Source: Serripes groenlandicus (lineage: Eukaryota > Mollusca > Bivalvia > Cardiida > Cardiidae). From it: 64,000 nucleotides of DNA. Shown one piece after another: positions 54,299 to 62,967 of this stretch. Position numbers and translations under genes: made by a program. Every line of letters begins with the position of its first letter. The first letter of the stretch is position 1. The notes beneath the pieces were generated by a model that saw only the letters and a program-made list of their open reading frames with translations, was not told where the DNA came from and searched no databases. Location: assembly GCA_031761405.1 (NCBI GenBank), contig JASEVX010000005.1, positions 31,421,127-31,485,126 of the forward strand, given 5' to 3'.

Positions 54299-54833
54299 AT
54301 TATGCCCTCCATTGAAGGAGAGGGGATTTATTGGTTTGCACATGTCCATCATCCTCCGTACCCAGGCTATTCATAAACTATATGATACCCTCAGCAAATT
54401 GGCTGTAAACATCATGTACTTATGAATAATGAGGTGAAATGCAGCTGCTTGATTGGCCGCATGACACAAACCTCATGCGATACAAAAATTACAGTGTTGT
54501 TACGGAGGAAATCGTGGCGCATGCTTTACGAAGTTCTGCTAGCCAATTTGCCCAGGGTATCATATATTTTATGAATAGCCTGGGTACCGAGGATGATGTC
54601 CATAGGTCAGTTGGTAGACTAAATCTTGTTGGTCAGTTAGTAGATCAAATCTTGTCCAATTCATAACAGGATAAAGCTTGTATCTACAGTTTGTAAACTT
54701 GGCAGGGAGATTGGGCATGTTAAGTTGATGTCTTCTATTGATTTTGAGGTCATCCATTTAAAGGTCAAGGTCACAATTACCTTGAACACAACGTTGGGGG
54801 AGGTCATGATGTTTGACAAACATATCTCTTGTT
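54299..54833 (+). repeat. Dispersed repeat split by an hAT-like element
   Basis: ATGCCCTCCATTGAAGGAGAGG (small hairpin) start, then TAGGTCAGTTGGTAGAC, AAAGGTCAAGGTCACAATTACC and an ACATATCTCTTGTT tail. The insert is at 54350-54595. Confidence 0.65.
54350..54595. mobile_element. hAT-like MITE with 8-bp target duplication
   Basis: 246 bp. The 41-bp ends are inverted copies with two mismatches, starting CATCCTC(C/G)GTACCCAGGCT and continuing ATTCATAAA...ATGATACCC; GCAAATTGGCT / AGCCAATTTGC extends the pairing further in. The exact direct repeat ATGTCCAT flanks it (54342-54349, 54596-54603). Non-coding; the hAT assignment is inferred from the 8-bp duplication and CA...TG ends. Confidence 0.92.
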
Positions 54834-54917
54834 AATTATGTAATTGGCTTTAATGTTAGCTAAACATTGTTTCTAAATTTTAGAGTGGAAACTAGCAGGC
54901 TGTTTTTAAAGATACTG

Positions 54918-55134
54918 TTAACCCTTTTCCACATCTGACAAATCTGCAGCAGATGACCTCGAAAATATATTGACAGAAACATGAAGTCATTAGTAAAGGT
55001 TTAATTATTAAAGAGTTGAAAACATTGTGGCTAAAGAAAACAATTCTTGTTTTGAGCAATTTCTTCCCTTGTCACAGTGTTTTCAAAAGTCTTCTGCAGC
55101 AGAGGCGTCAAAAAGTGTCTATATGTGGGAAAGG
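54918..55134 (-). mobile_element. TTAA-MITE, subfamily B
   Basis: TTAACCCTTTTCCACATCTG start; centre ACAATTCTTGTTTTGAGCAATTTC; end CTATATGTGGGAAAGGG without TTAA. Confidence 0.8.
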
Positions 55135-55550
55135 GAGACTTGGAAAGGTATTTTTAATATTTAAAAAAAAAAAAAAATGATGTAGCTACATTTACTAAAA
55201 ACCTTTAGAAATAGGACCTTTATTATTAGGCCCATTTAAGCCCCCCTCATAAACCTAGGTTTGTAGTTAATATTTCCCAACATTGTCACCTTCTAATGTA
55301 TCATTATGTATCGTTGTCTTATACTGTGATCAATAGTTTTGTGTGCAACTACATTAAGAGTCCATTATATCAGTAACTATTTGATGCATTGCATTGAAAC
55401 TTCATACAACCCTTCCCAACATGTAAATAATAATGTGAGAGAACTCTGTCTTGCGTATAATGCAGATTATAGCGCTTTATTATTTGACATGGAAATTCTG
55501 GTTAAGCAGTGGTAACTTCAAGCGTGTCGTCTTATGGACAGCTCCTGTTA

Positions 55551-56963
55551 TCCCCTCGGTTACGAAGTAAGCGAGAAAGGGATATAGTAACGGGACCGTC
55601 CGTATGTATGTGAGTCCGTCCGTCCGTCCTTCCGTCCGTAACAAACCTTGTCATCACTCTACACTAACCATTTCTTGACAGATCTTAACCAAACTTGGTA
55701 TAAAGTAAGTATATGGTAACATCTTGAAGCCTATTGATTTTCAAGGTCATAGGTCAAAGGTCAAGCCCAAAATTGGACTTGCAATATTTTCAGCTGTGGC
55801 AACCTTGTCACCACTCTACACTGACCATTACTTGACGGATTTTAACAAAACTTGGTATAAAGTTACTTTATGATAATATCTTGAAGCCTATTGATTTTCA
55901 AGGTCATAGGTCAAAGGTCAAGCTCAAAATTGGACTTACAATATTTTCAGCTGTGACAGCCTTGTCACCACTCTACACTGACCATTCCTTGACCGATCTT
56001 TATAAAACTTATTATACAGTTAGTTTATGATAATATTTGAAGCCTATTGATTTTCAAAGTCATAGGTCAAAGGTCAAGCCCAAAATTGCACTTACACTAT
56101 TTTCAGCTGTGGCAACCTTGTCACCACTCTACACTGACCATTACTTGACAGATTTTAACCAAACTTGGTATACAGTTACTTTATGATAATATCTTGAAGC
56201 CTATTGATTTTCAAGGTCATAGGTCAAAGGTCAAGCTCAAAATTGGACTTACAATATTTTCAGCTGTGACAGCCTTGTCACCACTCTACACTGACCATTC
56301 CTTGACCGATCTTTATAAAACTTATTATACAGTTAGTTTATGATAATATTTGAAGCCTATTGATTTTCAAGGTCATAGGTCAAAGGTCAAGCCCAAAATT
56401 GCACTTACACTATTTTCAGCTGTGGCAACTTTGTCACCACTCTACACTGACCATTACTTGACAGATTTTAACCAAACTTGGTATACAGTTACTTTATGAT
56501 AATATCTTGAAGCCTATTAATTTTCAAGGTCATAGGTCAAAGGTCAAACTCAAAATTGGACTTACAATATTTTCAGCTGTGGCAGCCTTGTCACAACTCT
56601 ACACTGACCATTCATTGACCGATCTTAATAAAACTTATTATACAGTTAGTTTATGATATGTCTTGAAGCCTATTGGTTTTCAAGGTCATAGGTCAAAGGT
56701 CATGCCCAAAATTGAACTTGATTGAACTTACAATATATCTCAGCTGTGGCAACCTTGTCACCACTCTACACTGACCATTCCGTGACAGATCTTATCCAAA
56801 CTTGGCATACAGTTAGTTTGTGACAATATTTTGAAGCCTATTGATTCAAGGTCATAGGTCAAAGATCGAAGTCAAAAATTGGACTTAAATATTTAGATCA
56901 CAAGAGAACTCAATGTGATGATTGAAAGCCGAGGGGATGCATCCGCTTTGCGGTGCCCTTGTT
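55551..56963. repeat. Dispersed repeat with 157-bp tandem units
   Basis: TCCCCTCGG at the start and CCGAGGGGA near the end (56929-56939) are inverse ends. Between them are about eight units of roughly 157 bp, each with CTTGTCACCACTCTACACTG, TTGAAGCCTATTGATTTTC and AAGGTCATAGGTCAAAGGTC. Not coding. A MITE scrap follows (56962-57030). Confidence 0.9.
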
Positions 56964-57162
56964 CCTTTTGCCACAACGTTCAGATGTCGTCTACCACAGA
57001 CGTGTCACATGTCATCTGCATGCAGGAAAGAATAACATAGTTAAGTAATTTGAAAGTGGAAGAATAACATTATACTGTTATAAATGTATTGTTTAACTAT
57101 AATTTTGAAGGCCCCGCTTTTGCTTGGTTCATTACTTTATTTGACAAAAACTATCGTTTCAG

Positions 57163-57242
57163 GTTGTGCTTTCATCACATATTCTAACAGACAATCAGCT
57201 CAAAATTGTATTAAACAGATGCATCATTCACAGACCATGGAG
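57163..57242 (+). CDS. CELF: CELF exon: C-terminal part of RRM2
   Basis: The 80-nt exon follows tcgtttcag and ends before gtaaga. It completes the split Gly codon and reads G-CAFITYSNRQSAQNCIKQM-HHSQTME. CAFITY is the RNP1 strand of RRM2. The length of 80 nt and its phases (two bases completing a codon, ending on a full codon) equal the vertebrate exon as I recall it. No damage is visible. A foldback element (57275-57496) begins about 32 bp after the donor. Confidence 0.95.
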
Positions 57243-57274
57243 GTAAGATAGCATTAACATTAAACCTGAACCCC

Positions 57275-57496
57275 GAGAAAACCAACATTGTGGACTCTGC
57301 ATGAAATATCGACCCTGATTGACCTTTGCATGCCGAGCAGCCTAACCCGGACAGACACTTCGCCTCCTGTAGATTTTTCGTTCCAGGAATCATTACTCTA
57401 TACCTCTATCCCCCTGAGACGGAATGTGTCGGCCCTGATTAGCCTGCGCTAATCTGGGTCGATCCATTACGCAGAGTCCATAATGTTGGTTTTCTC
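57275..57496. mobile_element. Foldback element, 41-bp inverted ends
   Basis: Left 57275-57315 and right 57456-57496 are inverse copies starting GAGAAAACCAACATT(G/A)TGG with several mismatches. The interior (ATTAGCCTGCGCTAAT near 57440) holds a small palindrome. ATTAAAC occurs on both sides but 10 bp off the left end, so the target duplication is uncertain. It begins 32 bp after a CELF exon. Confidence 0.8.
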
Positions 57497-57574
57497 ATTA
57501 AACAGCTCATATGATATTTTAAGATATTATCTCGAGTAAAATCTGTAAGTTATGGAACATTGACAGTATGATGT

Positions 57575-57665
57575 TGACCAATTTATCCTTCCTTGAAATA
57601 TTATCAAAAGTGGTCTGCTGCAGAGGTGTCAAATTTTGTTTTGTTTAATAAGGGAGAAAATTAAT
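57575..57665 (-). mobile_element. TTAA-MITE fragment
   Basis: TTATCCTTCCTTGAAATATTATC then GTGGTCTGCTGCAGAGGTGTC; only the end after the loop survives. Another scrap is at 57882-57940. Confidence 0.5.
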
Positions 57666-57964
57666 AAAATCATTTGTTATCAAGCTGATTCCTGTCAAAG
57701 ACCATGAAAGATTCTTAAATGCCATTACCTTTTATAAGTAAAAGTTTTGGCCAAACTATTTCAGAAAGAATTGAATTACTTTGAATGCAAACTGTCTGGC
57801 TCAACTTGTTGAATCATTGTCTCTGGAATCATAAGAATGTTATACCTGTTGTATATCAAACATCTCTCTATAGGTTTCTTCCTAACCCTTCCCAGATGCA
57901 GACAAATTTTCTCTTTTGTCGCCATGTTTTCAAAGATTTGATTTAAATATGGTAGAGAGTTAAG

Positions 57965-58193
57965 TTAACCCTTTCCTCATATGACAATTGTGCAGCAGAC
58001 GACTTTGAACATATTTTGTCAAAAAATAGAAAATCTCTATAATTGAATGGATAACCTATGACTAAAAGTGGAAAACATTGTGGCAAAAGGAGAAATCGCT
58101 CGTTTTGAGCAATTTCTTCTTTTGTCACTATGTTTTCAAAGAGCTGTCTGCTGCAGAGGTGTCAGTAAGCGTCTATATTAGGGAAAGGGTTAA
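57965..58193 (-). mobile_element. TTAA-MITE, subfamily A, full length
   Basis: TTAA-bounded; centre GAAATCGCTC-GTTTT-GAGCAATTTC; end CTATATTAGGGAAAGGGTTAA. A degraded piece follows at 58283-58405. Confidence 0.92.
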
Positions 58194-58767
58194 ATAGATT
58201 TGACCTATTTTTGCCGAAACATTTTCAAAGTTGTGGTGTGGAAAATGGTGAACTATTTACCCCCGTGGTATTAGACCTTGACCTTGAAAATCATCTGCGG
58301 AAAAACGTGTGACATAAAAAACAAGCAATTGCTTCTTTCCCCACCACATTTTCAGGAATCTTCTGCTGCATAAAGCTTCACCAATCATCTGTTTCAGGGA
58401 AACGTTGATATCTGGAATAAGTGAAGAGGGATGCAAGCTATTACAAAATATGTCAGCATTCATTATTTGTCTCTCATTCAAGTTAATTGATACATACATA
58501 GTATAATCATGGTATTTGCTTATATATACCCAAAGCACAGGTCTACCTTCATGAAGCATTTTCCTGATGATAATCAGTTTTAATGCTGCAATTCCTCCTT
58601 TTTACATAAAGTTTTTTACCTCAAACCAAAATAAACTTCCAAATTTCCTGATATAATTTATTATGTCATTTTTGTTGCACCTGCCAAATGTTGCTGAGTA
58701 CAAGTGACACTGTTTGTTAAAATCAAGGTCTGTCAACAATTGCCATCGCTATTTCTCATGTGCATCA

Positions 58768-59041
58768 TAACTACGACAACTCTGCAGCAGACGACTTTGA
58801 AAACATACCGGAAAAATAATTGGAAACTCCCTAAATGAATGTACAACAATTAAATTGAGTTGAAAACATGGTGACAAAAGAAGAAATTGCTGGTTTTGAG
58901 CAATTGTTGACAATAAAGGGCAGTGTTTGCTTACTATTCAGCCCTTTCCTGTATACTCATTATGATCAGTTTCTTCTTTTGTCTCTAAAGTAATCTGCTG
59001 CAGATTTGTCAAAATGCATCTGCAGATGGGAAAGGGGGTTA
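58768..59041 (-). mobile_element. TTAA-MITE, subfamily B, with insert in the right stem
   Basis: ACTACGACAACTCTGCAGCAG start; centre GAAATTGCTGGTTTTGAGCAATTG followed by about 70 extra bp before CAGTTTCTTCTTTTGTC; end CATCTGCAGATGGGAAAGGG. Confidence 0.68.
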
Positions 59042-59613
59042 GAAAATGATTTCTTTGAGTAGCTTTATTGTTTCCCCTTCTGTTGACTCCATCTCCAGCT
59101 TAATTAGAGGAAGGAAAAAGGTTTAAAATTTCATCAGTTCATCCGGCAATAATTGATAGGTTTTCTGGTTAAAACTGTCAAGATTTTCAGAGTAAGAGCA
59201 TGGCAGTCTGCATTAATTAAGATAATATAGCCCCACAAAGTCTTCATTTTCCCCAGATATATATATCAATTATAGGTCTTAAAAACACTTAACTATGTTA
59301 AATCTTTTTGTTGTGATCCTAATTTGCCCAAACTTCAAGCCGATTTCTAAAAGGAAAGGAAATGTTCTTTTGAATTCAATTAAAAGAAGTTGGATTGAAA
59401 ACATGAATTGATTCCTCTTTTTTCAGTGAGCAAAGGAAAATTTCATATTTCGCAGAATGATATTATAATATATATTAAAAACTAATACGTAATTTGATAT
59501 TGAGGAATTTATAACAAAACTTTAGCAGATGACTTTGAAAACAATAATACCTAGAATAAAAAAGCAATCTACTGTCTAATTGTCTGAAGAGTTTAAAAAA
59601 AAAAAAAAAATCA

Positions 59614-59830
59614 ATAAGCCTTTCCCTCATATAGACGCTTTCTGACGCTCCTACAGACGTCTTTTTGAACCCTTTCCCTCAAATGAAAATTCTGCAACAG
59701 ACGACCTTGAACATGTTTTGTCAAAAAATGGAAAATCTCTATAATTTAATGGATAACCTATGACTAAACGTGGCAAACATTGTGGCGAAAGGAGAAATTG
59801 CTTGTTTTGAGAGCCATCAGAAAGCTATCT
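59614..59830. mobile_element. Two truncated TTAA-MITEs head to head
   Basis: 59614-59668 is a subfamily A short arm (CATATAGACGCTTTCTGACGC). 59667-59830 is a reversed A long arm (ACCCTTTCCCTCAAATG) ending at GAAATTGCTTGTTTTGAG. Confidence 0.78.
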
Positions 59831-60030
59831 GTGAAATGCAGACAAATCTTGTTTATAGTTGAAATGCAGTCTTTGACATTTCCTCCAAATAGAACAAACT
59901 TGTAAAATCTTGGCAGAAGGACTGGTGTGCTTGTTAAAATAATAATGAAGAAAGGAGAAATTTCTCAGATTTTTCTTTTCATTATGGCTTACTGGGTTTT
60001 TGTTTTGACCAATCTATATAGGGCTTCTTT

Positions 60031-60259
60031 TCAACCTTGTCCATATATGGACGCTTTCTGACACCTCTGCAGCAGATGACGTTTTGAAAACATTGTGGCA
60101 AAGGAAGAAATTGCTCAAACTGACGAATTTCTCCTTTTGCCACAATATTTTCAACTATGTTCTATGTATAAACTTTTCTTTATAGAGGTTTACCATATTT
60201 CCTACCGGAGGATTGCGAAGTCGTCTGCTGCCGATTTGTTGTATGTTGGAAAGGGTTGA
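60031..60259 (+). mobile_element. TTAA-MITE, mixed A/B
   Basis: TTCAACCTTGTCCATATATGG start; centre GAAATTGCTCAAACTGACGAATTTC; end GTATGTTGGAAAGGGTTGA. It ends 73 bp before a CELF exon. Confidence 0.8.
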
Positions 60260-60332
60260 TAAAGCTTATTAGGTTACTGTATGTCTTAAAAGTAAATGTA
60301 TTTCTGTATTAACTTGAGTATGATATTTGCAG

Positions 60333-60505
60333 GGTTGCAGTTCTCCGCTAGTAGTAAAGTTAGCTGACACACAAAAGAAAAAGAACAGAAAAAGTTACAA
60401 CAGATGAATTCTAATTTACTCATGTCTCTAGCGGGCGGAAACACAGGAGGTGGAGGGGTAGGAGGGGGTGGGTTTACCACGAATATAGGTCCTCAATACT
60501 TAGCG
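60333..60505 (+). CDS. CELF: CELF exon: RRM2 end and linker, with -1 frameshift
   Basis: The exon follows atatttgcag and ends before gtatgt. It reads GCSSPLVVKLADTQK, the end of RRM2, where most family members have VVKFADTQK. After that Lys one base is missing in an A/G-rich run at about 60378. As written, the frame reaches tga some nine codons later. With one base restored it continues K-E-Q-K-K-LQQ, then MNSNLLMSLAGG-NTGGGGVGGGGF-TTN-IGPQYLA. That is 58 codons, ending in phase with the next exon. IGPQYLA matches the GPQYLA of vertebrate CELF1. The glycine-rich stretch has no counterpart in the vertebrate proteins I can recall. Confidence 0.9.
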
Positions 60506-60546
60506 GTATGTCGTTCTTTCTTCTTTGACTCTTTTTTCCCACATGC

Positions 60547-60996
60547 GGAATCTGCTGTGGCCTAGTGGTTAGTGTCAGGGATTTGAAACCATGTGTCCCA
60601 AGTTTGATCCCTGGTCGCTGCGCTGTGGTCATGGTGGAGTGCTCCTAGGCAAGGCACATTCCCTAGCCTAGTACTGGTTTGTTTAACCTATTACTTCACA
60701 TGGGTTTTCAAAGGTTGTCTGCTTTACAATCAAAAGACAAACAATTTCACCAATCTAGAAAACTGAAAGATTTATATTGATAAAGAGTTGAAAATATTGC
60801 AATAAAAGGTGAAATTGCTCGTTTTGAGCAATTTCACCTTTTAATGCAATGTTTTCTAAAGTCGTCTGCATTAGCAGGCGTCAGATGTCATCTGTGTGAA
60901 GTAATGGGTTAACCAGGGGATCATGAATAAGTGAACTGTGGCCGTGATATAACTGAAATAATGTCGAAAGCAACGTAAAACTCCAACGAAACAAAG
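60547..60996 (+). mobile_element. tRNA-headed SINE, head type II, split by a MITE
   Basis: Left part 60547-60682 (GGAATCTGCTGTGGCCTAGTG, B box AAGTTTGATCCC, CTAGCCTAGTACTGGTTTG). Right part 60913-60996 (CCAGGGGATCATGAATAAG, GTGATATAACTGAAATAATG). Joining the parts over one TTAA gives the layout of intact copies. Confidence 0.9.
60683..60912 (-). mobile_element. TTAA-MITE, divergent subfamily, nested in a SINE
   Basis: Ends TTAACC(T/C)ATTACTTCACA in inverse orientation, unlike A or B. The centre AAAGGTGAAATTGCTC-GTTTT-GAGCAATTTCACCTTTT is a perfect stem. TTAA on both sides. Confidence 0.9.
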
Positions 60997-61000
60997 AATC

Positions 61001-61219
61001 AAACTTTTCCACATGCAGATGAATTTTGACACATCTTCAAGCAAAAGCCTTTGAAAATTTGGCAAAAGGAGAAATTGCTCATCATAGAAAATCTCTGCTT
61101 TTTCCACAATGTTTTCAACTCTATTAAATAATTATACTTTCGTTTATGAAAATACACCATATTCTTTGCCAATGTTTTGGAAGTTTCTGCTGCAGATTTG
61201 TTGTTACTTGGGAAAGGTT
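61001..61219 (+). mobile_element. TTAA-MITE, subfamily B
   Basis: TCAAACTTTTCCACATGC start; centre GAAATTGCTCATCATAGAAAATCTC; end TTACTTGGGAAAGGTTTT. Confidence 0.7.
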
Positions 61220-61573
61220 TTCATAAGTCAGCAGTATGGCATTTATAGTAAATATGAATTATTGAATTATTTTCAAGACATTTTGGTGCACAGCCTTCCT
61301 TCAATTTGGAACAATTGCTCGTTTGTTTTCACGCTTGCTTTATATATAACGTAATTTGCTTCTTCCAATTAACCCAATATAGGTTTGAAACCATACGAAA
61401 ACGGCTTTTCCAAAATATCATCTTTCCTGCCACTTCACTGTTCTTTTGTTGACCTGAGAATTACTGTATTGGTTTTCTTCATCATGAATACATAGGCATA
61501 TTGAAGTCACTTCTTTGAATGGTCAGTGGGTCAGTCAAACAACAACTGGATCTAACGAATGCTAGTTTCTCAT

Positions 61574-61747
61574 TTAACCCTTTCCCTCAAATAGAAGCTT
61601 TCTGAAGCCTCTGCAGCAGACAGCTTTTTGGAAAACATGGCAACAAAAGTAGAAACTGCTCAAAACAATTCAGTTATTGTACTTTCATTTAAAGTTTTTT
61701 TTTCAAAGTCCTCTGCTGCAGAGTTGTCGTATGGGCGAAAGGGTTTA
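61574..61747 (+). mobile_element. TTAA-MITE, subfamily A, internal deletion
   Basis: TTAACCCTTTCCCTCAAATAG start; the stem breaks at CTGCTCAAAACAATTCAG; end TCGTATGGGCGAAAGGGTTTA. Confidence 0.8.
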
Positions 61748-61902
61748 CTATAACTAAAAGTAAGGATATACAATACAATTGAATGTTTTTGTGCCGCATA
61801 TATTTGCAGTGAGACATGTGTCTGTCTGTCTGTCGGTCTGTTACACTTTCATGACATTAATGTAACTCACATTTGTGTAGGCTATGCATTTGAACATATA
61901 GT

Positions 61903-62095
61903 CAGAGGGCTAGATAAGGAGGAGTAATCTGATCTTTTCCATCAATATCTCTTGTATGACTCAACTTAGCGCTATGTTGTAGGTACTCAAAAGAATCGTC
62001 TCACTGAGACGATTCTTTTGAGTACCTACAACATAGGGTTTGGGAGTCGAATACGGATTTCGCGATGGGAAATACTTGTCTTATCTAGAGCTCTG
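61903..62095. mobile_element. hAT-like foldback element, first of a tandem pair
   Basis: Ends CAGAGGGCTAGATAAGGAGG and CTTATCTAGAGCTCTG. 61972-62036 is a 65-bp palindrome with one unpaired central base, arms starting CTATGTTGTAGGTACTC. The AACATATAGT before it recurs before the second copy. Confidence 0.9.
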
Positions 62096-62114
62096 CTTAT
62101 TATATAACATATAG

Positions 62115-62309
62115 TCAGAGGGCTAGATAAGGAGGAGTAAACTGGTCTTTTCCCATCAATATCTCTTGTATGACTCAACTAAGCGCTATGTTGTAGGTAC
62201 TCTAAAGAATCGTCTCAATGAGACGATTCTTTGAGTACCTACAACATAGGGTTTGGGGGGTCGAATACGGATTTCGCGATGGGAAATACTCGTCTTATTT
62301 AGAGCTCTG
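62115..62309. mobile_element. hAT-like foldback element, second of a tandem pair
   Basis: Nearly identical to 61903-62095, including palindrome arms CTATGTTGTAGGTACTC; the copies differ at a few single bases. The pair with its flank is a direct duplication with a period of about 212 bp. Confidence 0.9.
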
Positions 62310-62328
62310 CTTATTATACATATTTCAG

Positions 62329-62410
62329 TTGAACGGTTACCCTGATATAGACAATTTTGGATGCATCAGCAACAGGCAAAATGGAAACATTGTGAGTAAA
62401 GTAGATCTAA
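62329..62410 (+). mobile_element. TTAA-MITE fragment that mimics an exon
   Basis: GATATAGACAATTTTGGATG, CATCAGCAACAGGC and GGAAACATTGTGAGTAAAG align with a MITE short arm. By chance or recruitment, 62329-62391 (63 nt) is open in the CELF phase, preceded by tatttcag and followed by gtgagt. If spliced in, it would add 21 residues between QYLA and LLQQ. More likely not a true exon. Confidence 0.6.
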
Positions 62411-62525
62411 TTGCATCTAAGTGTCTAAGTGTCATTTGTCTGAAATAAAATAGTACAAGACATGAAATATTGAGCTACTGCTTAAATAATCAAAGAGGGT
62501 CTGTTTTCAAGTTATCAAATACTTA

Positions 62526-62749
62526 TTAAGCCTTTCCACTTGTAGATGCATTCTGAGGCATCTGCAGCAAGACGCCATTTGAAAACATTGTGACGAAAGG
62601 AGAAATTGCTCAAAACGAGCGAATTCAATTTTTGCCACTGTTTCCAACTTCTTTCAGTAATTATACATTCATTTATAGAGACTTTCCATGTTTATGCAGG
62701 ATTGTTTTCAAAGTCTGCTGCATATTTGCTGTATGTGGGAAAGGGTTAA
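62526..62749 (+). mobile_element. TTAA-MITE, subfamily B
   Basis: TTAAGCCTTTCCACTTGTAG start; centre GAAATTGCTC-AAAAC-GAGCGAATTC; end GTATGTGGGAAAGGGTTAA. Confidence 0.85.
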
Positions 62750-62906
62750 TTAACTATCAGTTGTACAGTTCTTGTACGGATAAACCTGTCTGCTTCCTCA
62801 TCACCACAATCTAGGCCAATACAGCAGCCATCAAATCTGTAACTGGATCAATAGAAAAAATTATTTTATTACTAACATAATATATGATTTGCTTTTTCTC
62901 TTTCAG

Positions 62907-62967
62907 TTGTTGCAGCAGGCTATGGCCACCGGTAATCTAGGGATGTTTGCTAACATGGGGAACTTGG
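62907..62967 (+). CDS. CELF: CELF exon: linker, LLQQ segment
   Basis: The exon follows ctttttctctttcag and ends before gtaagt, both strong splice sites. It reads LLQQAMATGNLG-MFANMGNL plus the first base of Gly. Joined directly to the previous exon it gives QYLA-LLQQ, the same junction as in vertebrate CELF2 (QYLALLQQ). It belongs to the low-complexity divergent domain between RRM2 and RRM3, which is involved in splicing activation. It is the last exon in the window; the gene continues to the right. Confidence 0.92.

Larger units (their letters stand above)
51274..57162 (+). other. CELF intron, 5.9 kb
   Basis: Bounded by gttagt and tcgtttcag. It holds MITEs, SINEs, two hAT-like elements and the 157-bp tandem repeat block. 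Positions 52346-52867, 53107-53348 and 55135-55547 show nothing recognisable. Confidence 0.75.
57243..60332 (+). other. CELF intron, 3.1 kb
   Basis: Bounded by gtaaga and atatttgcag. It contains one foldback element and five MITE copies or pieces. Positions 58406-58767 and 59042-59613 are AT-rich without recognisable features apart from short MITE scraps. Confidence 0.7.
60506..62906 (+). other. CELF intron, 2.4 kb
   Basis: Bounded by gtatgt and ctctttcag. It contains a SINE split by a MITE, three further MITEs, and a tandem pair of hAT-like foldback elements next to a cryptic exon-like MITE fragment. Positions 61220-61573 show nothing recognisable. Confidence 0.7.
2100..62967 (+). other. 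CELF: CELF1/2-like gene, partial, spans the window
   Basis: Six exons on the + strand encode a continuous part of a CELF (CUGBP Elav-like) protein. CELF proteins bind GU-rich RNA and control alternative splicing in the nucleus and mRNA decay and translation in the cytoplasm. Intron lengths between them are about 44.4, 4.5, 5.9, 3.1 and 2.4 kb. Phases join without conflict (83, 49 expected, 129, 80, 174 expected, 61 nt; about 192 residues). RRM1 sequence groups it with CELF1/2 rather than CELF3-6: it has [14 protein letters not shown], where CELF3-type proteins have a GCAFLTY-type core. The start of RRM1 lies left of the window; RRM3 lies right of it. Confidence 0.93.

Noticed and set aside
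54439..54666. 75-codon frame on the plus strand
   Set aside because: It falls inside the hAT-like MITE at 54350-54595 and its flanking repeat; no known transposase motif is visible.
55551..56963. Nuclear receptor-like AGGTCA response elements
   Set aside because: AAGGTCATAGGTCAAAGGTCA occurs in every unit of a tandem repeat within a dispersed element; repetition reflects copying, and there is no evidence of regulation.
2100..62967. CELF locus as a processed pseudogene
   Set aside because: Introns are present with consensus splice sites and correct phases, so it is not retro-copied; the two indels are better explained by assembly error.
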